Positions 34,836 to 47,100 are shown, numbered from the stretch's first letter. The stretch: 64,000 nucleotides of DNA from Calonectria ilicicola (GCA_020809705.1 CP085826.1:3224001-3288000), one strand, 5' to 3'. The notes: generated from the letters alone by a model not told the origin. Translations and numbers: made by a program.

Positions 34836-35565
34836 GACTCCAGGTGTGTTTGCAAAGTTGGTGTCGGCATCGGGAGCGGCAGCTGCATGCCGGACCGTTG
34901 CGTGTGCATGGCGAACAGAATTCTATATGTCGAAGCGCCTCCTCTTGAGTGTTGGTAGTCGGTGACTTGAAGAATCGCCGGCTCATGGGGGCCGCCCCTC
35001 GGTGATTGGCCGAGAAAGTTCCTCGCATGAGCCCACGCGTCTAGGTCCACTGTGGTTAAGCATCTTGGGCCACACTCACGCCATGGGTTCTAGATCTTTT
35101 AGAGCCAACGCCTTGATGTCATCAGCCTTGACACTTTGACACATCGTACGCCTCCAGGTGCAGATCGTCACTGCAGAGTAGATAGACAAGTAATCACCAG
35201 TCTTGGCGCGCCCAAGCTCGCGCCATGTGTCAGAATTGCCAGCCGCCGTCAAGAACCGCAGCTTTGACCTGGCCGGCCTGTTTAAGTTGCTGCTCCACCG
35301 CCTTAAACTACACGGTCCCCACTGTCATCCGCCCCCCACATGGACACATGGAGTGCATCAGGGTCAAGCATGTCAACCCAGCAACAGCGCATCTCTTTGC
35401 CCCTTTTGGCTGTGATGATGACTTCGTGTGTTGTTTTCAAATTGGGACGGCAGGTTTTGCACAAGTCTTGGAGGACCCTGTGTTTCACATGTTCGCCGTC
35501 ATCTACGAATACTCGATGAGAAAACTTGAGAGCAGCATCTCGGCCACCGACATAAATTTAACGGT
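34836..35565. other. Intergenic spacer
   Basis: This stretch between the microsatellite and the 2EXR gene holds upstream sequence of the Clr5 gene and the 3' UTR of the 2EXR gene. No gene is supported. Confidence 0.5.
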
Positions 35566-36585
35566 TTAATAAGAATGGTATCGCCATAGTAAATTAGCAC
35601 CCTCGACCTTCAACCTGACCTGCTCCGACCGCGTGCAACACTGTGCCTTCTTCTCTGAAGATAGGTATACCGCTCTCAGAAACCGCTTCCTGAAACGTCT
35701 CCAGTCTTCGTTCGTTGGTAAGCGGTCTTGTTCCTCATCTTCATCCTCTTCGCTAAACTCTTGCCTCTCTAGCTCCTCATCTTTCGGGTCGTCTATCTTG
35801 AGCGGATAGAATTGCAGTTCGTTCCTGTGGAATCGCCATCGACGATCTGCGGAAGATGAGGGTTCTGTCTCGAATTTCCGAGAATAGGTGTGGTGAAAGT
35901 GTTGCAGCGAGTACGACCAACCGGGAAAGGCAAGTTTTAGTGTGGTGAATTGAAACTCCTCGTGGATGATGAATAGTATCTTTTTCAGGCGAGGAAATTT
36001 CGACAGCTTTGCCAGAAGCATCTTCATATTATTTCTCGACACCTTACCGCCGATAACTGGATGCGAAATGCCCATGCTGAATCCATATGATGTCCCGAGC
36101 GCAATTTGACTCATCTGATCTCTTAGGTGGGGGATTTGGGCCAAGAAGTGAAGCGCACGGAGCAGCCTCCTGATTAGAAGATACGGTTCGAGCAGAATAA
36201 TGTCTCGCGATGGATCGATGTACTTCGTCGTGCGAGACAAGGTAAGCGGTCTGTACGAACGAAGCATGAATGCTCTTGATTCTCGACACACAGCTGCCAG
36301 CGCTGGTGGCGGCTCGTTGCATCCATTTGCAAAGTTGAGGCCATGCTGAGCGGGTGTTTTGGAATTTGACTGGGGTGTGTCAAGAACCTCAAAGACGCGG
36401 GGTTCTGGCATAGCGTACTTCCAGATCATAGCTCTCAGCTCTGGCGGGAGCCTAGTAAAGCCAAGGAACTCGGCCGGCATGGCCACTTCTGTTGATTGAA
36501 GCTTACTTGGATACAGAGTCATTTTGATGCGAATTTTCGGTGAAGAGGGAAACATAAAACTTCTTGGTTCGTGAGGACATCCCAC
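35566..36585 (-). CDS. 2EXR-domain protein
   Basis: A single exon encodes up to 339 residues. The signature FTRLPPELRAMIWKYAMPEPRVFEV at about 42-66 (cited as FTRLPPELRAMIWKYAMPEP) identifies the 2EXR family, which is large and lineage-expanded in filamentous ascomycetes. It continues with PPALAAVCRESRAFMLRSY and IDPSRDIILLEP, both family features. A strongly acidic segment EEDEDEEQDRL lies near residue 280. The first ATG of the frame is at 36585; MTLYPSKLQ, 21 codons in, is an equally good start. Biochemical role is unknown for the family. Confidence 0.83.
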   Translation of the reverse strand: MGCPHEPRSFMFPSSPKIRIKMTLYPSKLQSTEVAMPAEFLGFTRLPPELRAMIWKYAMPEPRVFEVLDTPQSNSKTPAQHGLNFANGCNEPPPALAAVCRESRAFMLRSYRPLTLSRTTKYIDPSRDIILLEPYLLIRRLLRALHFLAQIPHLRDQMSQIALGTSYGFSMGISHPVIGGKVSRNNMKMLLAKLSKFPRLKKILFIIHEEFQFTTLKLAFPGWSYSLQHFHHTYSRKFETEPSSSADRRWRFHRNELQFYPLKIDDPKDEELERQEFSEEDEDEEQDRLPTNEDWRRFRKRFLRAVYLSSEKKAQCCTRSEQVRLKVEGANLLWRYHSY

Positions 36586-38183
36586 GCCTTATCGAATGCG
36601 GCCAGTATTCCATAATCACCCCACGATCCTTCCCAGTCTTTCGAGCAAGCTCCCCGCTTCCCTGTCAGTGAACCCGGTGGAGAACCCCTCGTGTTGGTTT
36701 GCTGCACTTTATAGTTGCAGTGTGAGTGAGTCCGTTTTTTGCACGAATGAAGAGAGCTCTTGAGCCATCCTTCGATCGGTCATCCGGACAGAGCCGCCGA
36801 CGACCCCGTTTCGAATAGCGAGTGGCTGAAATGATGCGCCCAGAGTCGCGGAGCCAGCAGAAACTTGCTTGAGTCGGATCCGACGTCGTCGTGGGTTAAT
36901 TGCACCAGTCTGTGCGGTTTCCGATCTAATTTGACCAGATATGGCTGCATTCCCCATCTCTGAAGGGAGGGAGCCATCAACCCCATGGGTTGGGTGACGG
37001 GTAAATCGCAGCAGCATTCGGAACATTTTACCCGCCCATGCATGCGTACGACGCCGCTCCAGGGTGTGATTGATTTGCGATAGCGATGGCTGTCTGGAGT
37101 TGATGAGCCTATTCTCCATTTTACCGGAGCGAGATACCAGACACGGCAAACCCGTTTCAAGGTCCCTGTATTTCAATAACTTAAAATATAGAGCATATAA
37201 TATAATATAATGCCGCAACTTGGGTCTCTCATCTCCGATATCAAGTGTGGGAGACGGTGCGATAACAAAATCTGTCTAGTGTTTTGTGCATAATTATCCA
37301 CAAACACGATGAGTTGGTCTGTTTACTTGTGGGCAAATCGCACAGGTCATGAATATTGTGTATGGTATATTATGCAGGTTTGGTTTTTTAGGTTTATAAC
37401 GAGGAGCTCTCCCCGCCCTTTTAAATTTTCATTTATCACATATTAATATTAATAAAATAATATTATAATAACATGGGCTTGAATGCATTTGTCATGCCTC
37501 CTTTTGTATTCATTATTGGACTGCAACTTTTTTTTCTGTAGGGTAAGGGATTGCACATTGAGGGAACCAAACGTGGTCCAACATCAGTTGTTGTGGATCT
37601 CGGCGTATAGTTTATCCGAATGAAAGCGGGCCGGCCCGGGACCACGACAGTATAAAAATTTCAACTGCCTTCCAAAGCTACGCTTCCCTTTTTTCTTTTC
37701 TTCTTCGTGCGGCTGGCATGATCTGAAATTTTTTCTCCGTGTTGCTCGAATCCTCTATCAATGGATATTATCGCAGCGTCAATCATGCCCCAGATTGATC
37801 ATAATTGCAGGCTTGCCCTCTTTAGTTTGGTTCTGTTGCTCTTGTGCACTTGGACCCTGGTTAAGGGCGGGACATACTCCCCGTAAAATTTTTTCTCATG
37901 TTGCTTTTGCAATGTGGTTCGTGTTTGACGTGCAAGTAATCTGTCGCGTTCGTCCGAGTAGGCTAGTTCAAGGTCTTGATTTCGGTATCAAACCTTCCAT
38001 CTATTCTCTACTTGATGCGACACGCCGTGTCATGATTGTCGCGTGCTACCTAAACTCCATTGCCGGCTACCAACTAGTAGCAAGTCTGATTACTCTTTGT
38101 ATTGGATTCGCATGTTCCTCATTGTCTTCCGGTGTACGGTTGGCATGGGTACATGCAACCACACATGTCCTATTGATAACCAT
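36586..38183. other. A/T-rich interval, possible relic sequence
   Basis: The 1.6-kb interval has two very A/T-rich patches, 37170-37212 (repeated TATAA/AATAT) and 37430-37472 (ATATTAATATTAATAAAATAAT-like, given only in part), 220 bp apart. A frame at 36709-37218 (minus) lacks family features. The last 400 bp are the 3' flank of the thioredoxin-PITH gene, whose antisense opens a spurious frame at 37795-38460. Confidence 0.45.
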
Positions 38184-39322
38184 CTACTCCTCGTCGCCGA
38201 TCTTTTGCAACTTGCCCATCTCTCTCTTGGCGCCAGCCTCGCCAATCAACTTGACTCTGTCCAGGCGAACAGTCTCGCCGTTGCTGTCGCCTCTCTGCAC
38301 GAAGATGACTAAGGACGAAGTTTTCTGGAACTTGACATACTTTAAACCGATATTGGCGGTTCCATTTTCGTTCCAATCCTGCTCAGTGAGCTCGATCGCT
38401 TGGGTGGGCTCGGTTGCCTCTGCTTCATCAAAATCCAGGTTTTGGGTTCTGCCGACATAAAGGTGAATCATTTCCGGTCTCGTTGGCACATCTTCCTCAT
38501 CCTTTGGTGGCAGGGACGTGATCTGTAACACATGATTAGAAATTGTCTTGCTTTGTTCCATAAAGTGTAACCTGCCTGTAGAGTGTGAAGTTTGACAGTG
38601 GACTGGAGGGGAATGTACAGCAGCAGCTGGTCATCGGCACCACTCTCGATCCAATCCTTGGTAGACGCCTTGCTTTTGCCCTCCAGGGATGAGGGCTTGG
38701 ACTTCTCAAAAAGAGTTTTGACAGGACCAGACTCCTCGTCGGCATTCAAGAGTTCGCATCCTCTAAGCTCGATTTGATCGGTGATGTCGCCGTAGCCTCG
38801 TGGAATCTCAGCTCCCAGCCAGTTGGCACCAGAGGAGCTTCCACCGCTGCTCAGATTTTCGAGTTCGCTGCCAAGTTTTTGGACAATGGATTGCAGCTTT
38901 TGGGGATCAGCGCCTTGGACCTGTTCAATGACCTTGCCATTACGGAAAATGAGGAACGTAGGGAGGGCGGAAACGTTGTATTCAGAAGCAATATCTTTTT
39001 GGTTGTCGTTGTTGATCTTGACAAATGTGACGACGCCAGGGCGGGACAGGGACTCGGCGAGGGTATCGTAGAGGGGTGCGATTTGTTTGCAGGGACCACA
39101 CCAGTCTGCATAGACTAGAGGTTGAAAGTGCGTCAGTGAATGTCAGACGGACCGAGACGAGGCGCATTTCGACGCTCTCACGGGTCATTGGGCGGCGGGG
39201 TAGCTCGGCGAAAAGGGTAGGGAGAGCGCAGGGAGCTTACAGTCGGCGACGACGATGCGCGAGCTCTGGAGGAGGGAATCCAGCTGCGCCTTGGAGGTTA
39301 TTGAGACCACGCTCTTGGACAT
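38184..39322 (-). CDS. Thioredoxin-like protein with C-terminal PITH domain (TXNL1 type)
   Basis: Exons on the minus strand are 39322-39241, 39114-38576 and 38522-38184, giving 319 residues. The thioredoxin domain covers about 1-110 with the redox motif WCGPC in FYADWCGPCKQIAPLYDTL and the cis-Pro in SALPTFLIFRNGK. The PITH domain follows from about 150 to 300 (GCELLNADEE, QLLLYIPLQSTVKLHTLQITSLPP). In animals and fission yeast TXNL1-type proteins associate with the 26S proteasome; that role is inferred. Intron 1 is 126 nt. Intron 2 (38575-38523, 53 nt) has donor CAG|GCAGGT, so it is GC-AG; the nearby GT four bases downstream would break the frame. Confidence 0.93.
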
Positions 39323-40487
39323 GATGCAGAGTCTTTTGTGATGGTGAGATGGGTGGTTATGACGGTGTGGCAGAAGCGAAGCGGGATGAACGTTGAGCCC
39401 CTCCAAAGTTTCCCTGGAAGATCAAGCTGCAGTAGCGCTGAGAGTCTGGAGGGGTCATCGCTTTACCGGGGCTAGCGTCATTGTGGCCAATGACGGTTGC
39501 CTGGCATGCACTGCTTACATGTTCCTGTGTCCGCAACATTCCGTCGCAGTCTAGACTGAAAATATGGCATGTTCACTGTGTAAGGTAAGTATGAACAGGT
39601 AAAAAAAAAGTTGAATGAGTCAGGTGAGCAAACATGAAGCTACAAAAAAAGAAAAAAAAAAGGATAAGGCCTTGCTTGCTCATCAATCAGGGCATTTCTG
39701 TTTGGGGTAAGTTGTGGGAGGCACTTGTGTCGGGCTCCAACCCGAGTGGGTAGAGCTTTAATGGTGAAATGTGATTATTTTCATAGAATGGACTGAGTGG
39801 GAATTTTGGCTTCACATGGCAAATCCCATATAGTTTTCGGGCGTGGACAAGGAATCTGGGTATATCTGGAATCCATTGTTTTGATACTATCCTGTTTGCC
39901 GAGTCTGGCCAGGTCATGACAAACAAGGGTGCTCAACGGATGAACAATACGCGATACTGGCCATGCAAACAGAGGAACAACGCGGAGGGTTTGACACAAG
40001 AAAGAAAAGCACCCTTGTGGCCATTAAGATAATATTAGTCTGCTCGCCAACCCACCATTCGCTAGATAGAGATTAGACATTTCTTTATGGCCATGGCCAG
40101 CTGAACACTGACTGACTACCTGGCAAGCCCGGGTTTCAGATGGTCACGACCACCAGCGTGAACCCGATTGCCAAGTTGTTTATTTGTTACCTTGATGCAC
40201 TTGTTCGCCATCTGTCACTGCTTGACCAAGACGGCCAGCAGCTGGTGACAGCCCCGAGCAGCAACGCGCGCCCTGATTCACAGCCCCAAGTTTTCGGCCA
40301 CGCTGGTGCGTCGCTTTAAAAGCTGTGCGACCCGATGGAGCTCATGCAACTGCAACACCAGTTGCCTTTACGCGTCGTGCCCACGGGCTGTGACCATTGC
40401 TTGCCCGCCCACCGGATCGAGATGCCCTCCGCCTGAGGCTTGCTTCGCTCAAGCTACATCTGCGCCATTCAAGAAAACGCTCTTGCC
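39323..40487. other. Divergent upstream region
   Basis: This 1.2-kb interval lies between divergent start codons (thioredoxin-PITH and BTB-like). It contains A-runs near 39600 and 39640-39662. No gene is supported. Confidence 0.5.
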
Positions 40488-41856
40488 ATGGAGCGGGCTT
40501 CTATCGACGGAAGGCTTTGGAAAAGGTCCGCTGCGCCATCAAATACCTCTGTCCGTAACAATGAAGCCCGTCCAAATCTGCGACCGGCTTCTCCGCCGCG
40601 AGTTAATCCGTGGTCTCGCCAACCCCCAACAACTCTCGTTTCCGAGGACTTCCCAGCGCTCCCCGGCGCATTAGCTCCTGCTTTAGCATCCCAAGACTTT
40701 TCTACTACAAGGTCATCTCGGGCTTCTTCAGCGTCGTCTTGCCCTCAGTCTGGAGATGCTTCCCAGCCCGCACCAACCACCCGTTCTCCTTCCACCTGCT
40801 CAGACAATTCGCGCCACATCCTCGAAGCAGCTGCACCGCGAGCTATTGAGAAGTTAACCCCCCCCGTACCCCTCATAAGAACTTAGTAGTTGACTAAATA
40901 TGCATCTAGTCTCTGGGCACGACCGTTTGGTGCTGATGTGGTGGCACACACCAGCACAATGACCTTTCGAGTCCACCGCAACATTGTGGAACCTGAATCA
41001 GCCTGGTTTCGTGACAACCTTCCACCTCCAAACCCGGTCAGAACTCCGTGGATAGAGACTAAATGGAACTAGACTAACAACAAGAGTAGGATGGGACGCC
41101 GGTTAGGATTTACTTGGACTGCGCTGGCGAAGCTGCTGCTCACTGCCTTAGGTTCATATACACAGGAAGTGAGTTGCTTTAGCATATAACTGTGCAAGAC
41201 TACCTAATAACTGACCAAACAATCTTGGAGAAACTGAGATATGTGAATTTGATGAGAGCAGTCCATGGAATGCAATTCATCTCCCTCGATGCGTGCTGGG
41301 GTATTGCGCGGCTGTTTACCTCCGGGTAAGCAGAATGGCAGCTCACCTACTTCAAATCATTGAAAAGACATCAACAAGACTCGGAAACCTAGTAACAACA
41401 AGCTATCTAAACCGCTATTTGGATCCCTCTGAATGCATGGCATTTTCATGGAATTTTCAGAACGCCCTGGATCTTCTCTACAGCCAAGGCCCGCACACAC
41501 TCATGATGCCAATGAGACTGGCTATGGCAGGCGTGCTTGACGCAACGCTTTTTTGGCTACTTCGACAACCTGCGTTTATGAACTTTATACGTACACCTTG
41601 GCAAAACCTCTTGAACACCCTCATGCTGGATCAGGCAGAATATCGGCGACTCTTGAAGGAAGCTAACCCGGCAGTGACTAGCCCTGTCCCAACTGCCATG
41701 GCTCTCAAAAAGCTATTTTCGAGCAAGGATGCTGACAATATAACCAATAATGAAAATCCAGAATCGAATTCTCTGGATCAAGATTTTGATCGCAAAGTAC
41801 CAGAATCAAGAGGAAGGAATTCACATTTTGGCCGCCCACGTAGAGGTTCGCTATGA
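40488..41856 (+). CDS. BTB/POZ-like domain protein
   Basis: Exons 40488-40852, 40910-41036, 41090-41168 and 41231-41856 join to 398 residues. Introns are 57, 53 and 62 nt; the first donor (GTTAAC) is weak and was chosen because it alone keeps frame with a normal intron length and a TGACTAA branch site. The first 120 residues are Ser/Pro-rich. The BTB-like fold follows: LWARPFGADVVAHTSTMTFR, VHRNIVEPESAWFRDNLPPP, DGTPVRIYLDCAGEAAAHCL, RFIYTG and HLPRCVLGYCAAVYLRVSRM. The DV-V-H--R and F-VHR-I pattern and the 'RFIYTG' strand are typical. A long helical C-terminus follows, with an unstructured polar tail. BTB proteins act as adaptors, often for Cul3 ligases; the partner here is unknown. Confidence 0.75.
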
Positions 41857-43438
41857 AGGGCGAATAAAGCAAGCCTTTATGCCCTTTGTCCTTTCTTTTT
41901 GAAAATGAAACAATCACATGGTCTGAAGAAAAACGGAACAAATAGACTAATAGTTGTATGGAAAATGAGGAAATTGGAGACTCCTTGTATATATTTTACG
42001 TTTAGAGGTAATTTGGAAATGCATCTTCTCTGGCGCTAGAGGCGAGTTACATGAGGTTTCTAGGACTATAGTTCGTTCCCCCCAAATTTAAAAAGCCAGG
42101 CTCTCGTCACCTTTAAATAATATATTAAAAAACTTCATTTCGACCAATGACTAGGCCAAGAATTTGCAACATTGAGAATTGAATGGTGTTAGACTTCTCA
42201 ATCTTTTACTTAATTGTGTGTGCCTGGAAGCGATGTTTGACAAGACTACACCTTATCGTGTCAACAATCTTGCCATTTATTCGTGACATTGGCTAGATAA
42301 GGTGGACAAATTATTCATTGGATATTAATGAACTGCTGCTTGTTTTATCATATTTGTGTCTTGTTGGCTAAACAAGCTGACACAATTTGGCGTTCATATC
42401 CATAGGGTCGCCAAAACTTCGCTACACCACAAAGGCATTGAACATTAGTAGCAATGACTGCCAAATATGTACCACGTGCTTTAAGAAGAAATGGGACCCC
42501 ATTGAACTTTCATGGTCATACTAGTGCTGACGTGCCTGTATCTATTCCAAGGTCCACGCGGAATAAGGTAGTTTATTAACTTGGAGATCGTGAGCGTGGA
42601 AAGTACTTGAGCGTTTTCCGGATCTGATGCATACTTGTTAACCATAGCAACCGTGTTGAAATATATTAAAGCTAAACGATGAGAATTCTGTGATCCTGCT
42701 GTAGGGTATCAGAGCCATCTTGTTCTGCCTAGCGAACTCATGCTATAAGCTTAAGATAGGCCAATGCAGAAAGAAAGAAATACCGGGAAATACTCTGCTA
42801 TGCTATGAAATCTTTATTTAGGGTCACCATGAAAGTGAATATAAGGTTACATATTATGGAAACTAACGGTTATAATTAGGATATGCTCACCAGGGCGAAG
42901 GAGCCTCCCGAACACCCATGACTGAGAACCTCCAATCAAAAACCAAGGGGATGACATCGAGAAAAGGAGTCGAAGACTAGTGATCAATGAATCTATACAT
43001 GATACAATGTCTTCACAAGGTGACCATAAGATCACATTTAAACTGTTAAGTTAGCTGCTGTTAAGTTCCAGCTCCTTGTTGCTCCCATGGAGCTAGTAGT
43101 CCAGCATCAATAAGACCATTGCGGCGGACCGCACTGGCATATCTGAGCCATTCTTCAGTTTTATTTTCAAGACCAACCAGATTTATGGCACAGTACTTCA
43201 TTTATCACAAGGAAATTCAGGATGGGTTGGTACAAAATATAAATTTCGGGATATATGTTTCAGGTCACCCTAAACTCCATGTGCATTGTGAAAGCCCCTT
43301 CCCCCCTTCTTGGTACACCTTTATCCTCCACATCAATCAAATTCGTCATTAAATCATACAATATAAATCATACAAGGCCGTTGTCACATAACATGGAGAC
43401 GCAATTTGCTCGCTTATCGTGCTGGTCTCATCGCTGGC
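41857..43438. other. A/T-rich intergenic region
   Basis: The 1.6-kb interval lies between convergent genes and is A/T-rich throughout. No open frame of interest, structural RNA or clear repeat is seen. Confidence 0.55.
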
Positions 43439-44167
43439 TCATCGCCGGTAGTACTCACGATCCGCGATGTGCACTCTCGTGTGCTCATCTTCAGTGATCA
43501 TTCTTCGAGGAGGGACTGGCGCGGGCGGCGGAGGGTGATAGTGTCGAGGGCGAGGGCCCTCGACATATCGGTACGTCTCATACTCGGGCTCGACGGGGAC
43601 GGGGACGGGGAAAGGAACACGGACAGGAACTAGACGCTCCCGCTCGATGACGACATCTCGCTCGTGTCCTCGGCTGCCACGGCTGCTCCGGCTGCGAGAA
43701 CGTGACTTTGATTTCTTGCGGTGATGGTGGTGGGGAGGATCAACATCTACGGCAATGACCTCGATGTCCTCCTGGAGAGGAGGTGGTGGTGGCGGAGGCA
43801 AAGGTGGCTTGGGCTTCTCAACCGGAGGAGGGGGAGGGGGAACAGGCTCCGGCTTCTTCTCAGGCTTTGGCTCCTCCTTTGGTGGCTCTTCTTTTGGCGG
43901 CTTGGGCTTCTCAACCGGTGGCGGAGGAGGGGGCGGAGGCAAGGCAGGCCTGTGGATTATCGGCGGAGGAGGCGGAGGCGCTGGCGCTGGGATGATGGTG
44001 GTGACACGGCGCCGAACCTGAGCATAGTCAGGCTCAGGGTGCTGAAGATAGAACCTCTTTTTGGAGTACTCTCGAGTGACTGAAAGTGACGTCAGCGATG
44101 CCGTAATGCTGCCGTGATTATGACAACCATGGTCAGGTGGGACGGATGACACTGTGTACATACCCAT
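43439..44167 (-). CDS. Proline-rich hypothetical protein with RS-like segment
   Basis: Exons on the minus strand are 44167-44164 (only ATGG) and 44079-43439, giving 214 residues; the 84-nt intron has a GTATGT donor. The product starts MVTREYSKKRFYLQHPEPDY. Residues 40-115 are mostly poly-Pro blocks separated by VEKPKPP and KEEPPKEEPKPEKK. Then come HHHHRKKSKSRSRSRSSRGS and a Val/Pro-rich stretch with ERLVPVRVPFPVPVPVEPEY, and the end DEHTRVHIADREYYRR. Such proteins often bind SH3 or WW domains or RNA, but no specific role can be assigned. Without the intron the frame would also run open from 44167, giving 242 residues; the spliced form removes an atypical His/Ser insert. Confidence 0.7.
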   Translation of the reverse strand: MGMYTVSSVPPDHGCHNHGSITASLTSLSVTREYSKKRFYLQHPEPDYAQVRRRVTTIIPAPAPPPPPPIIHRPALPPPPPPPPVEKPKPPKEEPPKEEPKPEKKPEPVPPPPPPVEKPKPPLPPPPPPPLQEDIEVIAVDVDPPHHHHRKKSKSRSRSRSSRGSRGHERDVVIERERLVPVRVPFPVPVPVEPEYETYRYVEGPRPRHYHPPPPAPVPPRRMITEDEHTRVHIADREYYRR

Positions 44168-47100
44168 GGCCGCAAAACGACGGATCAGGAGATTGTTTTT
44201 TTCTTTGCTTTTCGAGTACGAAGACGAGGAACTTCGGATGGCTGGGAAATCGAAAAAGGATACCCAGCAGGCAGGCCGAGAGGGATGTTGCTTGTTGCCG
44301 ACGGTGGTGATGGACGCGTGGGGTCACGTTGGATGGGGATGTGGATGGATGTTTGACGGTGGCGGACAGATCAACCTGAGGGCCGGGAGAAGAAGATCTT
44401 ATATGGAACCCAGAAGCTACAAAAGGGCATGGGAACAAAGGATGGCAGGCAATCTAGACGCCAATACCAGGCACCACGGCGATTGCAGGTGCGCGCAGGC
44501 ACGCACATCGCCGTTGGGAGCCCACGAGCCCGCCAACTGTGTCACTGCCCAGCCAGTCAAGCCCACCCCCGTCTGACAGCAACCCCTCTTTTTTCTTCTT
44601 TTCTCGTCCATCCAGCTGAGCTCGCCGTCTTAGCAAAGAGTAAAAAAAGGATGGATGGGTGTTGCTCGCCAGGGACGATGACGTCTGACACGCGCATGCA
44701 CGTCATGCCCCTCTCTTGTCTGCAGAAAACCAGATTTCTCGGGTTGGCGGCGTCCGGGGACCGAGTTGGCTGCGCGCACACATAGATTCAAGGCAGTGCA
44801 CAATTGATTACCCGACCATGCTTCCCGCAGAGCAAACAAATACAAACTGGGAAAAAAAAAAAAAAAAGCGATCCAGCCCCCCAAACAAAGTCCCACACCA
44901 AGAAAAGCCGTCCCGCGTGCGTGACTTTGGGCCAGTCATGCGCCGTGGCCGTTGGACCCCTGGACCCTGAAGTTGTGAGACTTTTGGCGTCGGTCTTGTG
45001 AGGCAGGGCTGGGCCGGTCCCGTTGGGAGACGGGCCAAGGAAGTTGGTTGGCAGGCTAAGAAAGGGGAATAGGGCGCTGGTCTAAAACGAAAACGAAACG
45101 GGGCGTTGTTTGGGAAAGCGTCGATAGATCAGCCTAGAATGGGGGCCATGTTTAGGGGCGCAAGGGGAAATTTTGCTTCTGGAGTCTTCGTGGTTAAGTA
45201 TGGTTGGGCTGAATTGGGTCCGGTTTGGGTGACCGCTGAAGATTGTTGATTCAATTGTACAAAATGGGGTGAAAGTGGCGAGAGGGAAATCTAAAGCATG
45301 ATGCAGGGTCTAGACCTTTGCGGCCGAGCAGATGAGATGCCTTGGGGTTGGTCATATGACGCGCATAAGCCTTTCGACCTGACTATTCGTCACAACACCG
45401 AAGTCACGGTGAAGCTCTCCGCTGGAACGGCCCCGGAACAGTGGAGCACCGGGCCGCCGTCTGTCCACGCCATGCCCGAGCAAATGTCCCGCTTTCGCTT
45501 CCGGGCGTGTCCTGATGTTCCACAACCTCCGAGGCTTCTGCCCCCCGGCTCGGAAGGGCCTCTCATGTCGTCTAACCCATGTTGTCCGCCGCCATCGACA
45601 TCGTTCCCTCAAGCCGGGCGCGGATCTGAGGTGACTCTCCATACTAACGAAGCGAGAACGGGCGTCGAGACCGGGGACTGCAGCTCAAGCGGCAAAACTA
45701 CTGCGGTGATAAAAATGCACTCGTAAGGGGCACAAAATTGTTACTTGTAGTATCTGAGAGATGGGTTGCATCCTTTCTCACATTGAGCACAGCACATGAG
45801 ACCTTGCCGAGAAGTGCACACCCGATCCAGTATCTCGCAAAGTTCTGACAACAACATGGTGTCAGGGCTGGAGGGGACGAAGGATTGTCATGGTGGGTGG
45901 ATTGTCAAACCGGCATCTGACAACGCACCCCAAGTGATGGATGTGGAGGGTTGCATCGCAGCTATTTCCAACTCGCCCGCCTCGAATAGGGGTGCGCGTG
46001 TGTGTGTGATCATCAGGGGTACAGTGCATTTGTAACAGATTGCGCGGGCGACGGCGCCAAGGAAAAACAGTCCGGAATGAAAGGGAGAAGCTTACTTGGA
46101 TCTCGATGAGGGGGCTGGTGTCAAAGAGCTCGCAGTTGAAAACCCTGGGGTTGGCCTGCTGGCGGCTGTCTAAGCGAAGGCCGATAAAATGCGGCGTGCA
46201 GTAGTTTAGGCCTCGCCAAACTGACTGTTGAGTTGAACCATCGATTTTCAACCCTGCATAGAAAAAGCAACGTTTGTCGTCGATGACGAGGATGAAAAAA
46301 AGCAAGACACTTTAAACCGTCCGCCCCTGTGCCCCTCTATAAGCTACCACAAAATGTTTGGACTAAGGCAGGTCGAGATCTTCAGCACCGTGGTGGGAAA
46401 TGTCGTGCTGACTGGACCCTGAGGAGTGAGCTAATGGCATTGTACAGTTGATGCTGATCTTTTTTTTCTTTGCAAAACCACATTGCTGCAGCAAGTGGCC
46501 GAGCGCAGGGAACAGACATTGCGCGACGATAAGGAACTGGACCCTTGACTGGATCCAATGACATGATGACGAAAGAGTTAGGGTCCATGCGACCTCTTTT
46601 TCGCTTGTGTGATTTCTTTCACCAAGTGCATTTTGGGTCTCCGTAGAGCATCTACATACATATGTATTCGGCTGATCTAGACCGGGTAAAATCGACTCAG
46701 ACCCAAAAATCCAAAAGGCACTTGCGTCACTGGCAAGGGCACCAACGGTCGCAATTTTCGGTTGCCACGAGGTCGCGGCGGGACGGGCCCTTCTAATCAA
46801 TCAAGCACTGGCGATCGAGCCTCGACAGAACCATGACGGCCCACTGACTGTGCCCCTCCGGCAGGCGCGCACAAGCAAGAATGCAAGCACTGCAACAACC
46901 GAAGCTCCGCTCGGAGCTGGGCAAGGCACGAAGATCCAAATCACCGCCGTGGTTACAATTTAGTCAAAGGCAGACAGGGATCTCGGGCGACAAGCGGGCG
47001 GGTATCTCGTGATTCGGAAAACCTGTTGCTCATCTTGTTGAGGTGTGGAATTTTAGGGGGCTGTTCCTTGTCTGGGCCAACCTGTGTTCTTCCCATAACG

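Noticed and set aside
34515..35050. Frames with long poly-Leu, poly-Val, poly-Cys or poly-Asn
   Set aside because: They are translations of the AAC microsatellite and exist in every frame of it.
36709..37218. 169-residue minus-strand frame
   Set aside because: Starts in an A/T-rich patch, no family features and no joining exons; could be chance.
37795..38460. 221-residue plus-strand frame
   Set aside because: Its second half is antisense to the PITH exon; the first half has no independent support.
43721..44083. Gly- and Arg-rich plus-strand frames
   Set aside because: They are the reverse complement of the poly-proline coding region.
45298..45726. 142-residue plus-strand frame
   Set aside because: No recognisable motif, no spliced partners, ordinary length for chance in GC-rich DNA.
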